Positions 53,270 through 62,902 of a stretch of DNA of 64,000 nt are shown piece by piece. Below the pieces are notes generated by a model. The model worked only from the letters and a program-made list of their open reading frames with translations, was not told where the DNA came from and did not search any database. Position 1 is the first letter of the stretch. The number at the start of each line of letters is the position of its first letter. A program made the translations under genes and the position numbers. The DNA comes from Paraburkholderia solitsugae (GTDB lineage Bacteria; Pseudomonadota; Gammaproteobacteria; Burkholderiales; Burkholderiaceae). The stretch lies in contig NZ_WOEY01000130.1 of NCBI RefSeq assembly GCF_013177695.1, positions 1 through 64,000 of the forward strand, given 5' to 3'.

Positions 53270-54952
53270 ATGATCGGTGAATTGCTGAGATCTCAACCGG
53301 CGATCGCGCTGTTCGCAAGCCTTGCAATCGGATACTTCATTGGTTCGTTTCGCGTGGGGCCAATCCAGCTCGGGGGCGTCTGCGGCACCTTGATCGTGGC
53401 CCTGTTACTGGGTCAGACGGGCGCGCGGCTTGCCCCCGATCTGAAGAACATCGCATTCGCGCTGTTCATCTTCGCGCTGGGCTTCACAGGCGGCCCGCAG
53501 TTCTTTGCCAACATCGGCCGGGGCTGGCGCTATGGCTTGCTCTCGGTGGTCGAGATCGTGTCGGTGCTGGTGCTGATTATGATCGCGGTCTTTGTGATGC
53601 GGCTCGACGCGGGCACGGCGGCCGGCTTGCTCGCCGGCGCCGCGACGGAGTCGGCCGTGATCGGCACGGCTTCCGAGGCGATTGCCAAGCTTGGCTTTAG
53701 CGACGCCGAGACACTGCGTCTGCAGGCCAACATCGTGACCGCGTATAGCGTGAGCTACCTGTTCGGCCTGGTCACCATCGTCCTGTTCACCAGCCAGTTC
53801 GCGCCGCTGCTGTTGCGCGTCAATTTGCGCGAAGAAGCCGAGCGCGTGTGGCACAAGCTCGGCGGCGACGGTGCGTTCGGCGAGGGTCAGCGGGCCGCGG
53901 CGCCGGCACTCGTCGGCCGCGCGTTCCGGGTCGGCACGGCGGCCGGCGGGACAATCCAGGCGTTGGAACAGACGTACGGCTTCAACCTGACCATCGAGCG
54001 GGTTCGGCGCAACGGAGCCGATGTGCCGGTCGACCCGCACCTGACGTTGGCGGCGGGCGACCTGATTCTCGTGGGCGGGCGGCGCGAAGCGATCGTGGCC
54101 GCGGCGGCTAGCCTCGGCGAAGAAGTGGCGGACGCCGGCTTTGGCCAGATCATGGCGGAGAAGCTCGACGTCGTGCTGACGAGCAGCGAGGCGCACGGTC
54201 TGACGATTGCGCAGCTGCGCGAACGGGCGAAGCCAGAAGAAGGGCGCGGCGTCTATATCGCGGCAGTCACGCGGCTCGAAACCACCGTGCCCGCGCTGCC
54301 CGGCACCGAGCTCAATCGCGGCGACGTGCTGACGCTGGTGGGCGCGAAGGCCGACGTCGAGCGTGGCGCGCGGCATCTGGGCTACGTGCTCACCGCGACC
54401 CAGAAGACCGACTTCGTCTATCTCGGCCTGGGCGTGCTGGTCGGCATGGCGATCGGTCATCTCGGCGGGCGCATCGGCGGCGTGTCGATCGCGCTCGGCA
54501 CGGGCGGCGGCTGCCTGCTGTCGGGCCTGCTGTTCGGCTGGATCCGTTCGCGCCATCCGTTAGTCGGCTCGCTGCCTTCGGCGGCCGCGCAAATTCTCAA
54601 GGACTTCGGTCTTGCCACCTTCATTGCCGCCGTCGGGCTGTCGGCGGGACCCGATGCCATCAAGCTGGTGCGCGAATACGGTCTGGCGCTGCCCGTCGCC
54701 GGCATCCTGATGGTGCTCGTGCCCGGTTTGCTGTCGCTTTGGATCGGCCGCGCGTTTCTCAAGCTCGAAGCGCACATGCTGCTCGGCGCCATTGCCGGTC
54801 AGCAATGCAGCACGCCGGCGATCAGCGCGCTGGTCGGTGTCACCGGCAATTCGACGCCGGTAATCGGCTACACGATCACCTATGCACTCTCGAACATTCT
54901 GTTGCCGTTGATGGGGCCGGTCGTAGTCGGCCTCGCCGGGAAGTTCGGCTAG
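53270..54952 (+). CDS. aspT: Aspartate-alanine antiporter AspT (copy 1)
   Basis: AspT-type antiporters (AAEx family, with YidE/YbjL) swap aspartate for alanine across the inner membrane, which generates a proton-motive force when coupled to decarboxylation. The 560-residue protein has about 10 membrane segments in two halves (GTAAGLLAGAATESAVIGTA in the first, GYTITYALSNILLPLMGPVVV in the last). They are separated by a hydrophilic region with an RCK/TrkA-C-like part (HLTLAAGDLILVGGRREAIV) around residues 205-375. It is followed by a similar gene and by aspD. Confidence 0.88.
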   Translation: MIGELLRSQPAIALFASLAIGYFIGSFRVGPIQLGGVCGTLIVALLLGQTGARLAPDLKNIAFALFIFALGFTGGPQFFANIGRGWRYGLLSVVEIVSVLVLIMIAVFVMRLDAGTAAGLLAGAATESAVIGTASEAIAKLGFSDAETLRLQANIVTAYSVSYLFGLVTIVLFTSQFAPLLLRVNLREEAERVWHKLGGDGAFGEGQRAAAPALVGRAFRVGTAAGGTIQALEQTYGFNLTIERVRRNGADVPVDPHLTLAAGDLILVGGRREAIVAAAASLGEEVADAGFGQIMAEKLDVVLTSSEAHGLTIAQLRERAKPEEGRGVYIAAVTRLETTVPALPGTELNRGDVLTLVGAKADVERGARHLGYVLTATQKTDFVYLGLGVLVGMAIGHLGGRIGGVSIALGTGGGCLLSGLLFGWIRSRHPLVGSLPSAAAQILKDFGLATFIAAVGLSAGPDAIKLVREYGLALPVAGILMVLVPGLLSLWIGRAFLKLEAHMLLGAIAGQQCSTPAISALVGVTGNSTPVIGYTITYALSNILLPLMGPVVVGLAGKFG

Positions 54953-55070
54953 ACGGGCAGATGGGCTGCGCGCGGCGTGGCGCGCAGTCGACCGCATGCG
55001 GATGCCTTGAGGTCCGCACGCATATGCAGCACCCAGTACTCAGTATCGCAAACTATCCAGCGAGGGCACG

Positions 55071-56753
55071 ATGGACTGGCTACATCACATTTTTCAGAAA
55101 TCACCCGAGATTGCGCTGTTTTTGTCGCTTGCAGTCGGCTACTTCATCGGGCAGATCAACTTCGGCAAATTCCAGTTAGGCGGCGTAGGCGGTTCCTTGC
55201 TCGCCGCGGTCGTGATCAGTCAGGCGGGCGTGACGATCGACAACGGCGTGAAATCGGTGATGTTCGCCGTGTTCATTTACGCCGTCGGCTACGATTCCGG
55301 ACCGGGCTTCTTCAACTCGCTGAACCGCAAGACGCTGCGTGAGATCGCGATGGCGATCTTTCTCGCCGTCTCCGCACTGATCACCGTGGTGGTCTGCGCG
55401 AAGCTGTTCCATCTGAACAAGGGCCTCGCCGCTGGACTCGCGGGCGGCGCGCTGACGCAATCGGCGATCATCGGCACGGCCGGCGACGCCATCGCGCGTC
55501 TCGGTCTGCCCGCCGATCAGGTCAAGTCGCTGCAGTCCGACGTGGCGATTGCCTACGCGGTCACCTACGTGTTCGGTTCGCTCGGCGCGATCATCGTCTG
55601 CGTGAACATCCTGCCGAAGTTCATGGGGCAAGGGCTGCGAGAGGCGTCGATCGAAGCGGAGAAGGAACTGTCTTCAGGTTCGTCGTCACTCGGCGCGGGG
55701 CAAATTCGCGCGTTGCCCGAACTGGTGGGGCGTGCGTACAAGATCGATGTCAGCGCCGGGAAAACGGTCAAGGCAGTCGAGACCCAGCATCAGGACATGT
55801 TGACGATCGAGAAGATCAAGCGTGGCGGCCAGCAACTCGACCCGGCGCCCGATCTGGTGTTGAAACCCGATGACGTGGTGCTGGTGGTCGGCCGCCGCGA
55901 GGCTGTGGTCGCATTTGGCGCGAGCGGAGGCGAGGTTGCCACCGTCGAGGACGTCGGCGTCGTCATGCAATCGCGCGAAGGCGTGTTCACACGCAAAGGC
56001 ATGAACCACACGACGATCGCCGCCGCACGCGAAGTCGTGGATCGCGACATGCGCCACGGCGTCTTCATCCAGAGCGCCTCGCGTGCCGGCCAGCCGCTGC
56101 CGATTCTGCCCGAAACCAAGCTCGAGCACGGCGACGTCATCACTTTCTACGGTTCGCCGAAGGACACCAAGCGCGCCGTCGATGCAGCCGGCTACGAGCT
56201 GCCGTACAGCAACAAGACCGACTTCATCTATATGGGCGTCGGCCTCGTGCTCGGTCTGCTGATCGGTCTGATCGTCCTCAACGTGGGCGGCATTCCGCTC
56301 ACACTCGGTTCGGGTGGTGGCTGTCTGCTGGCCGGTTTGTTGTTCGGCTGGATGCGCGGCAAGCATCCGATGTACGGCGCGATGCCGGCGGCGGCTTCGC
56401 AGTTGCTGAAGGACTTTGGTCTCGCGGCGTTCGTTGCGGTGGTCGGTTTGAATTCCGGTTTGCAGGCGGTCGTGACGGTCAAGCAGAGCGGCATGACGAT
56501 CTTCCTGCTTGGCGTGTTCGTCACATTGTTCCCGCTGCTCCTGACCATGCTGTTCGGCCGCTACGTGCTGGGCTACAAGAACGCGGCGATTCTGGCCGGT
56601 GCGCTGTCGGGCTCGCGCAGTGCCAACCCGGCGTTCGGCGGTGTGCTCGACAAGGCTGAAAGCGCCGTGCCGACCGTGCCGTTCGCGATCACCTATGCGA
56701 TTGCGAACGTCGCGTTGACGTTGCTCGGACCGCTCGTGGTCGGGCTGGTTTAG
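55071..56753 (+). CDS. aspT: Aspartate-alanine antiporter AspT (copy 2)
   Basis: This is a second AspT-type antiporter with the same length (560) and plan as the copy 118 bp upstream. Membrane halves are LAAGLAGGALTQSAIIGTAG and AITYAIANVALTLLGPLVV, with an RCK/TrkA-C-like middle part that includes LKPDDVVLVVGRREAVV. The two copies differ widely at residue level, so the duplication is old or each has its own substrate. aspD begins about 104 bp later, so this copy is the more likely direct partner. Confidence 0.88.
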   Translation: MDWLHHIFQKSPEIALFLSLAVGYFIGQINFGKFQLGGVGGSLLAAVVISQAGVTIDNGVKSVMFAVFIYAVGYDSGPGFFNSLNRKTLREIAMAIFLAVSALITVVVCAKLFHLNKGLAAGLAGGALTQSAIIGTAGDAIARLGLPADQVKSLQSDVAIAYAVTYVFGSLGAIIVCVNILPKFMGQGLREASIEAEKELSSGSSSLGAGQIRALPELVGRAYKIDVSAGKTVKAVETQHQDMLTIEKIKRGGQQLDPAPDLVLKPDDVVLVVGRREAVVAFGASGGEVATVEDVGVVMQSREGVFTRKGMNHTTIAAAREVVDRDMRHGVFIQSASRAGQPLPILPETKLEHGDVITFYGSPKDTKRAVDAAGYELPYSNKTDFIYMGVGLVLGLLIGLIVLNVGGIPLTLGSGGGCLLAGLLFGWMRGKHPMYGAMPAAASQLLKDFGLAAFVAVVGLNSGLQAVVTVKQSGMTIFLLGVFVTLFPLLLTMLFGRYVLGYKNAAILAGALSGSRSANPAFGGVLDKAESAVPTVPFAITYAIANVALTLLGPLVVGLV

Positions 56754-56857
56754 CGCTGGCTTAGCGCACGTATTTATCGATCTCTCTTGCGCCGGCGTCA
56801 ACTGAACGTGTCCCTCGCGACGCCGGCGTCATTCACTTGCACATTGGAGAACGCATC

Positions 56858-58522
56858 ATGGCAAAAGAGAAAGGCGGCAAGAAACAAGGCGACATGGCTC
56901 AAGCCGGCTTTGCGGCGCTTAGCCCGTTCGAACTCAAGGACGAACTGATCAAGGCCGCCGGCGGCGGCGCGGTAGAGCGTGCGGCGAATGCATCGATGCT
57001 CAACGCCGGCCGCGGCAATCCGAACTTCCTCGCGACGATTCCGCGCCACGGCTTCTGGCAGCTCGGTCTCTTTGCGATGCGCGAGTCGGAGCGTTCGTTT
57101 GCGTTCATGCCCGAGGGCGTTGGCGGCTTTCCGCGCCGCGAAGGGCTCACAGAGCGCTTCGATCTGTTTCTGCGTGAAAACAAGGGCGTGCCCGGCATCG
57201 ACTTTCTGCGCGGCGCCGTGTCGTATGTGCGCGATCAGCTCGGATACTCCGCGGGCGACTTTCTCTATGAAATGTGCGAGGGCATTCTCGCGTCGAACTA
57301 TCCGGTGCCGGACCGGATGCTCAAGTTGTCCGAACTCATCGTCGGGCAGTACCTGCGCAAGGAGATGATCGGCAACCATCCGTTCGTCGGCGAATTCGAC
57401 GTGTTCGCAGTGGAAGGCGGCACGGCGGCGATGACGTACATCTTCAACACGATGCGCGAGAATCACCTGATCAAGCCGGGTGACACGATTGCGCTTGGCC
57501 TGCCGATCTTCACGCCGTACATCGAAATTCCGCGCCTGAACGACTATCAGCTGAACGTCGTCAACGTCGAAGCCACGGTGGAAAGCGGCTGGCAGTATTC
57601 GAAGAAGGAACTCGACAAGCTGCGCGATCCGAAGGTGAAGGCGTTCTTCCTCGTGAACCCGAGCAACCCGCCTTCGGTGAAGATGAACGACGAGAGCCTG
57701 CAATACATCGCCGACATCGTCAAGGAACGCCCCGATCTGATCCTGTTGACCGACGACGTGTACGGCACCTTCGCCGATGACTTCGTCTCGCTGTTCGCGC
57801 TCGCGCCGAAGAACACCATCCTCGTGTACTCGTACTCGAAGTATTTCGGCGCGACCGGCTGGCGTCTCGGCGCGATTGCGACGCATCGTGACAACGTGCT
57901 CGACAGGCTGATCGCCGAGCTGCCGAAGGATACGAAGAAGCAGTTGCACGAGCGTTATGAATCGATCACGACCGAACCGGACAAACTCAAGTTCATCGAT
58001 CGGCTGGTCGCCGACAGCCGCACTGTCGCACTGAATCACACGGCGGGTTTGTCGACGCCGCAGCAGGTGCAGATGGTGTTGTTCTCGTTGTTCGCGCTGA
58101 TGGACACGCCCGATGCGTACAAGAACGCGTTGAAACGCCTGATCCGCAAGCGCAAGCAGGCGCTGTACGAAGAGGTCGGCATTTCGTTCGACGACGACGA
58201 TCCGAACCAGGTCGATTACTACACGATTCTCGACATCGAGTTCCTCGGCGAGAAGATGTTCGGGCGTGAATTCGTCGAATGGTTGCTGAAGAACACCGAG
58301 CCGTCCGAATTGCTGTTCCGCCTCGCGCGTGAAGCGCGCGTGGTACTGTTGCCGGGCCGCGGCTTCGGTACACAGCATCCGTCCGGACGGGTGTCGCTGG
58401 CGAATCTGAACGAGTCGGACTATCGGCAGATTGGCCGCGCGATGCGCAAGCTGATCGAGGAATATGTCGAGCGCTATAACGCGGCAACTGGCAAGAAGCT
58501 CGATAAGACCAAGGTGAAGTGA
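56858..58522 (+). CDS. aspD: Aspartate 4-decarboxylase / aspartate aminotransferase AspD
   Basis: AspD decarboxylates L-aspartate to L-alanine and CO2, and it is a PLP-dependent fold-type I enzyme. The 554-residue protein has the PLP-lysine motif LVYSYSKYFGATGWRLGA, the stretch GGTAAMTYIFNTMRENHL, and the AspD-type length and C-terminus (EEYVERYNAATGKKL). With the upstream AspT antiporters it makes a classical electrogenic aspartate-alanine cycle, using protons for CO2 formation. ATG 56858 has GGAG upstream; the longer frame from 56837 adds seven residues. Confidence 0.95.
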   Translation: MAKEKGGKKQGDMAQAGFAALSPFELKDELIKAAGGGAVERAANASMLNAGRGNPNFLATIPRHGFWQLGLFAMRESERSFAFMPEGVGGFPRREGLTERFDLFLRENKGVPGIDFLRGAVSYVRDQLGYSAGDFLYEMCEGILASNYPVPDRMLKLSELIVGQYLRKEMIGNHPFVGEFDVFAVEGGTAAMTYIFNTMRENHLIKPGDTIALGLPIFTPYIEIPRLNDYQLNVVNVEATVESGWQYSKKELDKLRDPKVKAFFLVNPSNPPSVKMNDESLQYIADIVKERPDLILLTDDVYGTFADDFVSLFALAPKNTILVYSYSKYFGATGWRLGAIATHRDNVLDRLIAELPKDTKKQLHERYESITTEPDKLKFIDRLVADSRTVALNHTAGLSTPQQVQMVLFSLFALMDTPDAYKNALKRLIRKRKQALYEEVGISFDDDDPNQVDYYTILDIEFLGEKMFGREFVEWLLKNTEPSELLFRLAREARVVLLPGRGFGTQHPSGRVSLANLNESDYRQIGRAMRKLIEEYVERYNAATGKKLDKTKVK

Positions 58523-58567
58523 CAAACTCCTTGCGCAATTGCGCAGATCGGTGAATGATCGGACGAA

Positions 58568-58599
58568 CGGCCCCGCCAGTATCATTGCTGGCGGGGCCG
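58568..58599 (+). terminator. Intrinsic terminator of the aspT-aspD cassette
   Basis: CGGCCCCGCCAG (58568-58579) pairs with CTGGCGGGGCCG (58588-58599), a 12-bp stem around eight bases, followed by CTTGTTACTTT. It lies between aspD and the class V aminotransferase gene. Confidence 0.75.
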
Positions 58600-58635
58600 C
58601 TTGTTACTTTGCGTCCTGACATTCACGTACCGATC

Positions 58636-59859
58636 ATGCCGACTTCATCCTCCCCCTCCGTTTCTACCGCTGTGCCTTGTCCGGTTGTCGAATCGCTCGA
58701 CGCCATTCTTCCGGAAGAGCCGTTACTGATGATGGGCGCCGGCCCCGTGCCGATTCCCGCGGCGGTCGCCAAGGCCAATACGGTGGTGATCAATCACCTG
58801 GGCAGCACGATGGTGAAGGTGATCGGCCAGGTGAAGACGATGGCGCGCTACGTCTTCCAGACGAATTCGAAGTGGGTGCTGGGTGTAGCCGGGCCGGGTT
58901 CCGCCGCGATGGAAATGGCGATCTCCAACCTCGCGTGGGAAGGCACGAAAGTGCTGAGCATCAAGAACGGGTTTTTCAGCGAGCGGATGGCGGAGATGGG
59001 CCGGCGCGTCGGCGCGCAGGTTGTCACGCTCGACGTCGAGGATGGTGCGGTAGCGAGCCTTGAAAGCGTCGCCGAGGCGATCCGCCGCGAGCGGCCGGAG
59101 ATCGTCACGGTCGTGCAGGGCGAGACGTCGAACACGGTGTGGAATTACCATTTGAAGGACATTGCCGCGCTGGCGAAGGCCGCGGGCGCGCTGGTCATTG
59201 TCGATGCGGTGTGCACGTTGAGCACGATGCCGCTGGAGATGGACGCGTGGGGGATCGATGCGGTGATTACGGGCGGGCAGAAGGGCTTGTCTTCGATCCC
59301 GGGTGTCTCGCTGATCGCGTTTTCGGATGAGGCATGGGCACGTGTGAAAGGGCGGACAGCGCCGAATGCACATTGGTGTCTCGACGCGTCGCTGGCGGAA
59401 AATTTCTGGCACAACGCGGGCTATCACTACACGGCGCCAGTATCCGGCGTGCTGGCTTTGCATGAGGCTTTGCGGCTGGTTTGTGCTGAGACGTTGGAGA
59501 AGCGGTTTGCGCGGCACTTGAAGTGTTCGTTGGCTTTGCAGGACGGGGTCACAGGTTTGGGCTTACAACTCTATGCGCCGCAGGCCTGCCGGTTGAACTC
59601 TGTGGTTGGGATCGAAGTACCCGCCGGGCTGAGTCCGGGGGATGTTTGCTCGCATATCTCACGGCAGCATCAGGTTGAGATTTCTGGTTCGTTCGGATTG
59701 CCGATTGTTCGGATTGGACAGATGGGGGAGCAGTGTCGCGAACATAACCTGTTCCGCACGGTGCACGCTCTCGGGAGGACGATGGTCGATCTTGGTGTTA
59801 AGGTTGATTTGCCAGCTGGCGTGGCGGCGCTTGAGCGTGGGCTTTCCGGAGGGAGATAG
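58636..59859 (+). CDS. Class V aminotransferase (alanine/serine-glyoxylate type)
   Basis: This PLP-dependent class V aminotransferase resembles serine-glyoxylate or alanine-glyoxylate enzymes. From ATG 58636 the 407-residue protein has LLMMGAGPVPIPAAVAKA, WVLGVAGPGSAAMEMAISN, and the PLP-lysine segment AVITGGQKGLSSIPGVSLI. The longer frame to 58555 lies inside the terminator and is unlikely. It comes after the aspT-aspD terminator, so it has its own promoter. Since aspartate decarboxylation yields alanine, an alanine-using enzyme beside it may be relevant, an inference. Confidence 0.88.
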   Translation: MPTSSSPSVSTAVPCPVVESLDAILPEEPLLMMGAGPVPIPAAVAKANTVVINHLGSTMVKVIGQVKTMARYVFQTNSKWVLGVAGPGSAAMEMAISNLAWEGTKVLSIKNGFFSERMAEMGRRVGAQVVTLDVEDGAVASLESVAEAIRRERPEIVTVVQGETSNTVWNYHLKDIAALAKAAGALVIVDAVCTLSTMPLEMDAWGIDAVITGGQKGLSSIPGVSLIAFSDEAWARVKGRTAPNAHWCLDASLAENFWHNAGYHYTAPVSGVLALHEALRLVCAETLEKRFARHLKCSLALQDGVTGLGLQLYAPQACRLNSVVGIEVPAGLSPGDVCSHISRQHQVEISGSFGLPIVRIGQMGEQCREHNLFRTVHALGRTMVDLGVKVDLPAGVAALERGLSGGR

Positions 59860-60037
59860 GGGCCGGGTCCTTTTGCCCCTCGCGCCCCTGTTCGAGCGGC
59901 GTTCGTACGGTGGCCGGGTAAGCGAAGTGGTGGATTCTGGGGGGCCAATGCCGCCAAAGAATAGTCAAACAGCGCCGTGCCGATTCTGCGATGCCACCTG
60001 ATGCTGTTACCATGGCCAGCAAACGACAGGGGCCAAG

Positions 60038-61198
60038 ATGAGCAAAACGACCAGCAAATCTGGCGGGGTACTGCCGGCGCTCACTAGTATCCGCTTTCTG
60101 GCTGCCCTGACGGTGGTGTTATCGCATTTCACCGAGTTGGGCTTACTCAAATTGCCCAAACAGTGGTTTGATTTCATAGACGGCGGTCGTCCCGCCGTGT
60201 CACTATTTTTCGTGCTTTCCGGGTTCATCCTCACTTATACGTACCGGCAAACAATTGGTACCGAGGGTGGCCCGATGCGCTTCTATGTCGCCCGCTTCGC
60301 TCGAATCTATCCGGTCGTGCTTCTTTCACTGGGTCTGGCTGCGCTCGTCACCGCTTATCTGCTCAATACAGGAGATGCATCGCTCCTGCTCGAGTGGTAC
60401 GCGCTAAAGAATTGGATTTATATCTCACTCGCTATAAGCCTGGTCTTCCAACTGTTCTTGCTGAATGCCTGGTTTCCGTTCGCTGCAGTTAATCAGCCAT
60501 GGAACGGACCCTCATGGAGCATCTCCTGTGAAGCATTCTTCTACGCGTTATTTCCGCTGCTGGTGCGCAGACTGGGAGCAATGCGCATGCGGACGTTGTA
60601 CGTCCTTTGTGCGGGGCTCTGGATACTGCAAGGGCTGTGGATCGTGTTTCTTCAACATGCGCTGCCAGCGAGTCGCCACGGCTTTCTCGTCGCCGAATTT
60701 CCGATTACACACCTGTTCGAATTCGTTGTCGGCATATGCGCCGCGATCAAGTTTGACGAGTTGCGCACACGCGGCACCTCGTTCCATTCTCGCGGCCTAT
60801 TACTGATTTCTTTGGCACTCGCTGCGATCGTCATCCTGGCAATCACGCGTCCCGTGTCTCCTGCGTATTACCTGGAATCGCCGTTCTTCGCCGCACTCAT
60901 ACTCGGCCTTGTCTTATTGGAGCGTCCAGTCATTGGCTTCCTGAATCAACGTTGGCTCGTTCTGCTTGGTGAAGCGAGTTATTCTCTCTACCTCATTCAC
61001 GTGCCGTTAGCCCATCTGGCGCATATCGCCGGGTTCACCCAATCGAACGGATGGATCGCGATGATCTTCGTGATGTGCCTGAGCGTTGTGATCTTTAAGT
61101 GTTTTGAAGAGCCGATGCGAAAGCGGATCCGCGCGAGGCTATCGACCATCGCGCCGTCAGTGCGGCCGGCAACGATGCTGCACGATCGGGCCGCATGA
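60038..61198 (+). CDS. Acyltransferase family 3 membrane protein
   Basis: Acyltransferase-3 proteins are multi-pass inner-membrane enzymes that acylate sugars, for example O-antigen or exopolysaccharide. The 386-residue product has the N-terminal RFLAALTVVLSHF (catalytic His region), PAVSLFFVLSGFILTY, RFYVARFARIYPVVL and about 10 hydrophobic segments, ending with a basic tail. No glycosyltransferase or polysaccharide genes flank it, so the acceptor is unknown. It converges on an MFS gene. Confidence 0.9.
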   Translation: MSKTTSKSGGVLPALTSIRFLAALTVVLSHFTELGLLKLPKQWFDFIDGGRPAVSLFFVLSGFILTYTYRQTIGTEGGPMRFYVARFARIYPVVLLSLGLAALVTAYLLNTGDASLLLEWYALKNWIYISLAISLVFQLFLLNAWFPFAAVNQPWNGPSWSISCEAFFYALFPLLVRRLGAMRMRTLYVLCAGLWILQGLWIVFLQHALPASRHGFLVAEFPITHLFEFVVGICAAIKFDELRTRGTSFHSRGLLLISLALAAIVILAITRPVSPAYYLESPFFAALILGLVLLERPVIGFLNQRWLVLLGEASYSLYLIHVPLAHLAHIAGFTQSNGWIAMIFVMCLSVVIFKCFEEPMRKRIRARLSTIAPSVRPATMLHDRAA

Positions 61199-61299
61199 CG
61201 TTGCGGCAAGACGGCAGCGGCTCGCCGTCGGCGCGTGCGGCGCAAGGAAAGGCCAACGCCGTGGGCTGAAACAAAAACGCAGAATCGAACAACGAGGAA

Positions 61300-62511
61300 T
61301 CAAAGCGCCGCAGGCAAATTCGTCACCTTGGCATTGCGCAAATACAAAACCGTAGAAAGCCCCACCGCAGCAGCAGCGGCAATCGCCGCAAAAAGAAACA
61401 CCTGCGCATAGCCGAACTCCCCAGCGATATACCCGGCCAACGGCCCAGTAATCCCCAGCGAGAGGTCAAGAAACACCGAATAAGCCGACAAAGCCGCCCC
61501 CCGGCTAGCGGGCGGCACAAGCCCAACCGCTTCAACGCCGAGCGCCGGGAACACCAAAGCAAACCCGAACCCGGTCAAGGCCGCCCCAGCAAGGGCGATA
61601 TGCGGCTCAGGCGCCAGCCACAACATCAACAGCCCGGCGCATTCAAACGAAAACGAAGCAATCGCGACCCGGAACCCGCCGTAAGCCTTGATCGTGTTGG
61701 CGAACAAGAGGCGCGCGCCAATGAACAGCGTGCCGAAAACAGTCAGCGACAAAGCCGCATTAGGCCAATGCCGCGCGGCATAAAACAGCGTGATGAACGT
61801 CGCAATCGACCCAAAGCCGGCCGAGCCCAGCGCCAGCCCGATCCCATGCGGCAGTACCCGCGTCAACACGCTCCGGTACGACATCCGCTCGCCGTGCACG
61901 ATCGGCACCGGTGCAATGGGCCGCGCCAGATAAAAACCAAGCGCCGCCAGCAGAATCACCAGAATGCCCAACGCGGCGAACCCGACCGCGTGTGCAATCG
62001 CCACACCGAGTGGCGCGCCAACCGCGAGCGCCCCATAAGTGGCAATACCGTTCCACGAAATCACCTTGGCGTTGTTGCTCGTGCCCACTCGGCCAATGCC
62101 CCACAGAATCGCGCCGGTGCCGCACAGGCTCTCACCGAAGCCGAGCACGAGACGGCTGCACACCAGCAATCCCAGGCTCAACACCGGCCAGCGTCCACAC
62201 AACACGGCGAGCAGCAACAAAATCCCACTCGCACCGCAACCCAGCAAGCCGATCGACACCGTCCGCTTCGGCCCCAACGTGTCGGCCGAACGGCCAGCGA
62301 GCGGCCGCGATGCCAGCGTCGCCAGGTACTGCACGCTGATCGCAGCGCCCGCCAGGACCGCGCTGTAACCCAGGTCGTCGTGGACGTAGCCAGGCAGCAC
62401 CGCGAGCGGAATTCCGATCGTCAAATAGCAAAGAAATGTGAAAAAGACGACCGGAATGATCTGCATGGTCGTCGCAAATTCGCTGCGAGGTGTCGCTGAG
62501 TCGGTGGACAT
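61300..62511 (-). CDS. MFS transporter (YfcJ/UPF0226-like)
   Basis: This 403-residue, 12-helix major facilitator starts with QIIPVVFFTFLCYLTIGIPLAVLPGYV and has the motif RPLAGRSADTLGPKRTVSI in the first loop, plus RLVLGFGESLCGTGAI. It matches the YfcJ/UPF0226 group of MFS exporters. The substrate is unknown. It faces xdhA across a 391-bp gap. Confidence 0.86.
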   Translation of the reverse strand: MSTDSATPRSEFATTMQIIPVVFFTFLCYLTIGIPLAVLPGYVHDDLGYSAVLAGAAISVQYLATLASRPLAGRSADTLGPKRTVSIGLLGCGASGILLLLAVLCGRWPVLSLGLLVCSRLVLGFGESLCGTGAILWGIGRVGTSNNAKVISWNGIATYGALAVGAPLGVAIAHAVGFAALGILVILLAALGFYLARPIAPVPIVHGERMSYRSVLTRVLPHGIGLALGSAGFGSIATFITLFYAARHWPNAALSLTVFGTLFIGARLLFANTIKAYGGFRVAIASFSFECAGLLMLWLAPEPHIALAGAALTGFGFALVFPALGVEAVGLVPPASRGAALSAYSVFLDLSLGITGPLAGYIAGEFGYAQVFLFAAIAAAAAVGLSTVLYLRNAKVTNLPAAL

Positions 62512-62902
62512 GGGGAAAACGAGACTTGAAAACGGCGGAAAGCCGTGATTTTCCCATGGAACCGATTCCCTTGCAGGGGTTGCTTAATAATTTCCCCGCC
62601 TAAAAAAGGGTGCCGGAGTCATATAGTCGTTCGTTTTCACCCTGCACGAGTGGTCCTGTCGTGCGCAGCGGATCAAGAGACCCTAAGCCGCGATGGCTAT
62701 AAAACAACAATTTCTCAAAAAATACGGTGAACCGGTCATCTCACCATAAGCCAACCGACCCCCAAACCCATCTCTATATCGTTTCGCGAATATGTCCCGC
62801 ATGCGATCCCTGCTATGGGTTGTATTTATTGATGATGATAGTTTTCGAACCATCATCGCAGCACGTCCCAACGGACACAGAACATTGAAGGTAACGAGAC
62901 AT
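62512..62902. other. Divergent promoter region of the MFS and xdhA genes
   Basis: No gene is supported here. The region is AT-richer than its flanks (62800-62850). GATGATG (62831-62837) and CATCATC (62851-62857) form a perfect 7-bp inverted repeat around 13 bases, about 45-70 bp before xdhA. This is a candidate operator for a regulator of purine catabolism. A small frame on the minus strand (62683-62871) was rejected. Confidence 0.45.

Noticed and set aside
53056..53280. A 74-codon plus-strand frame before aspT
   Set aside because: No ribosome site, irregular composition, and overlap with the aspT start region.
56798..58585. A 595-codon minus-strand frame across aspD
   Set aside because: Antisense to aspD, a clear aspartate decarboxylase; no ribosome site.
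62683..62871. A 62-codon minus-strand frame before xdhA
   Set aside because: No start signal, no domain, and composition of a random frame in an AT-richer gap.
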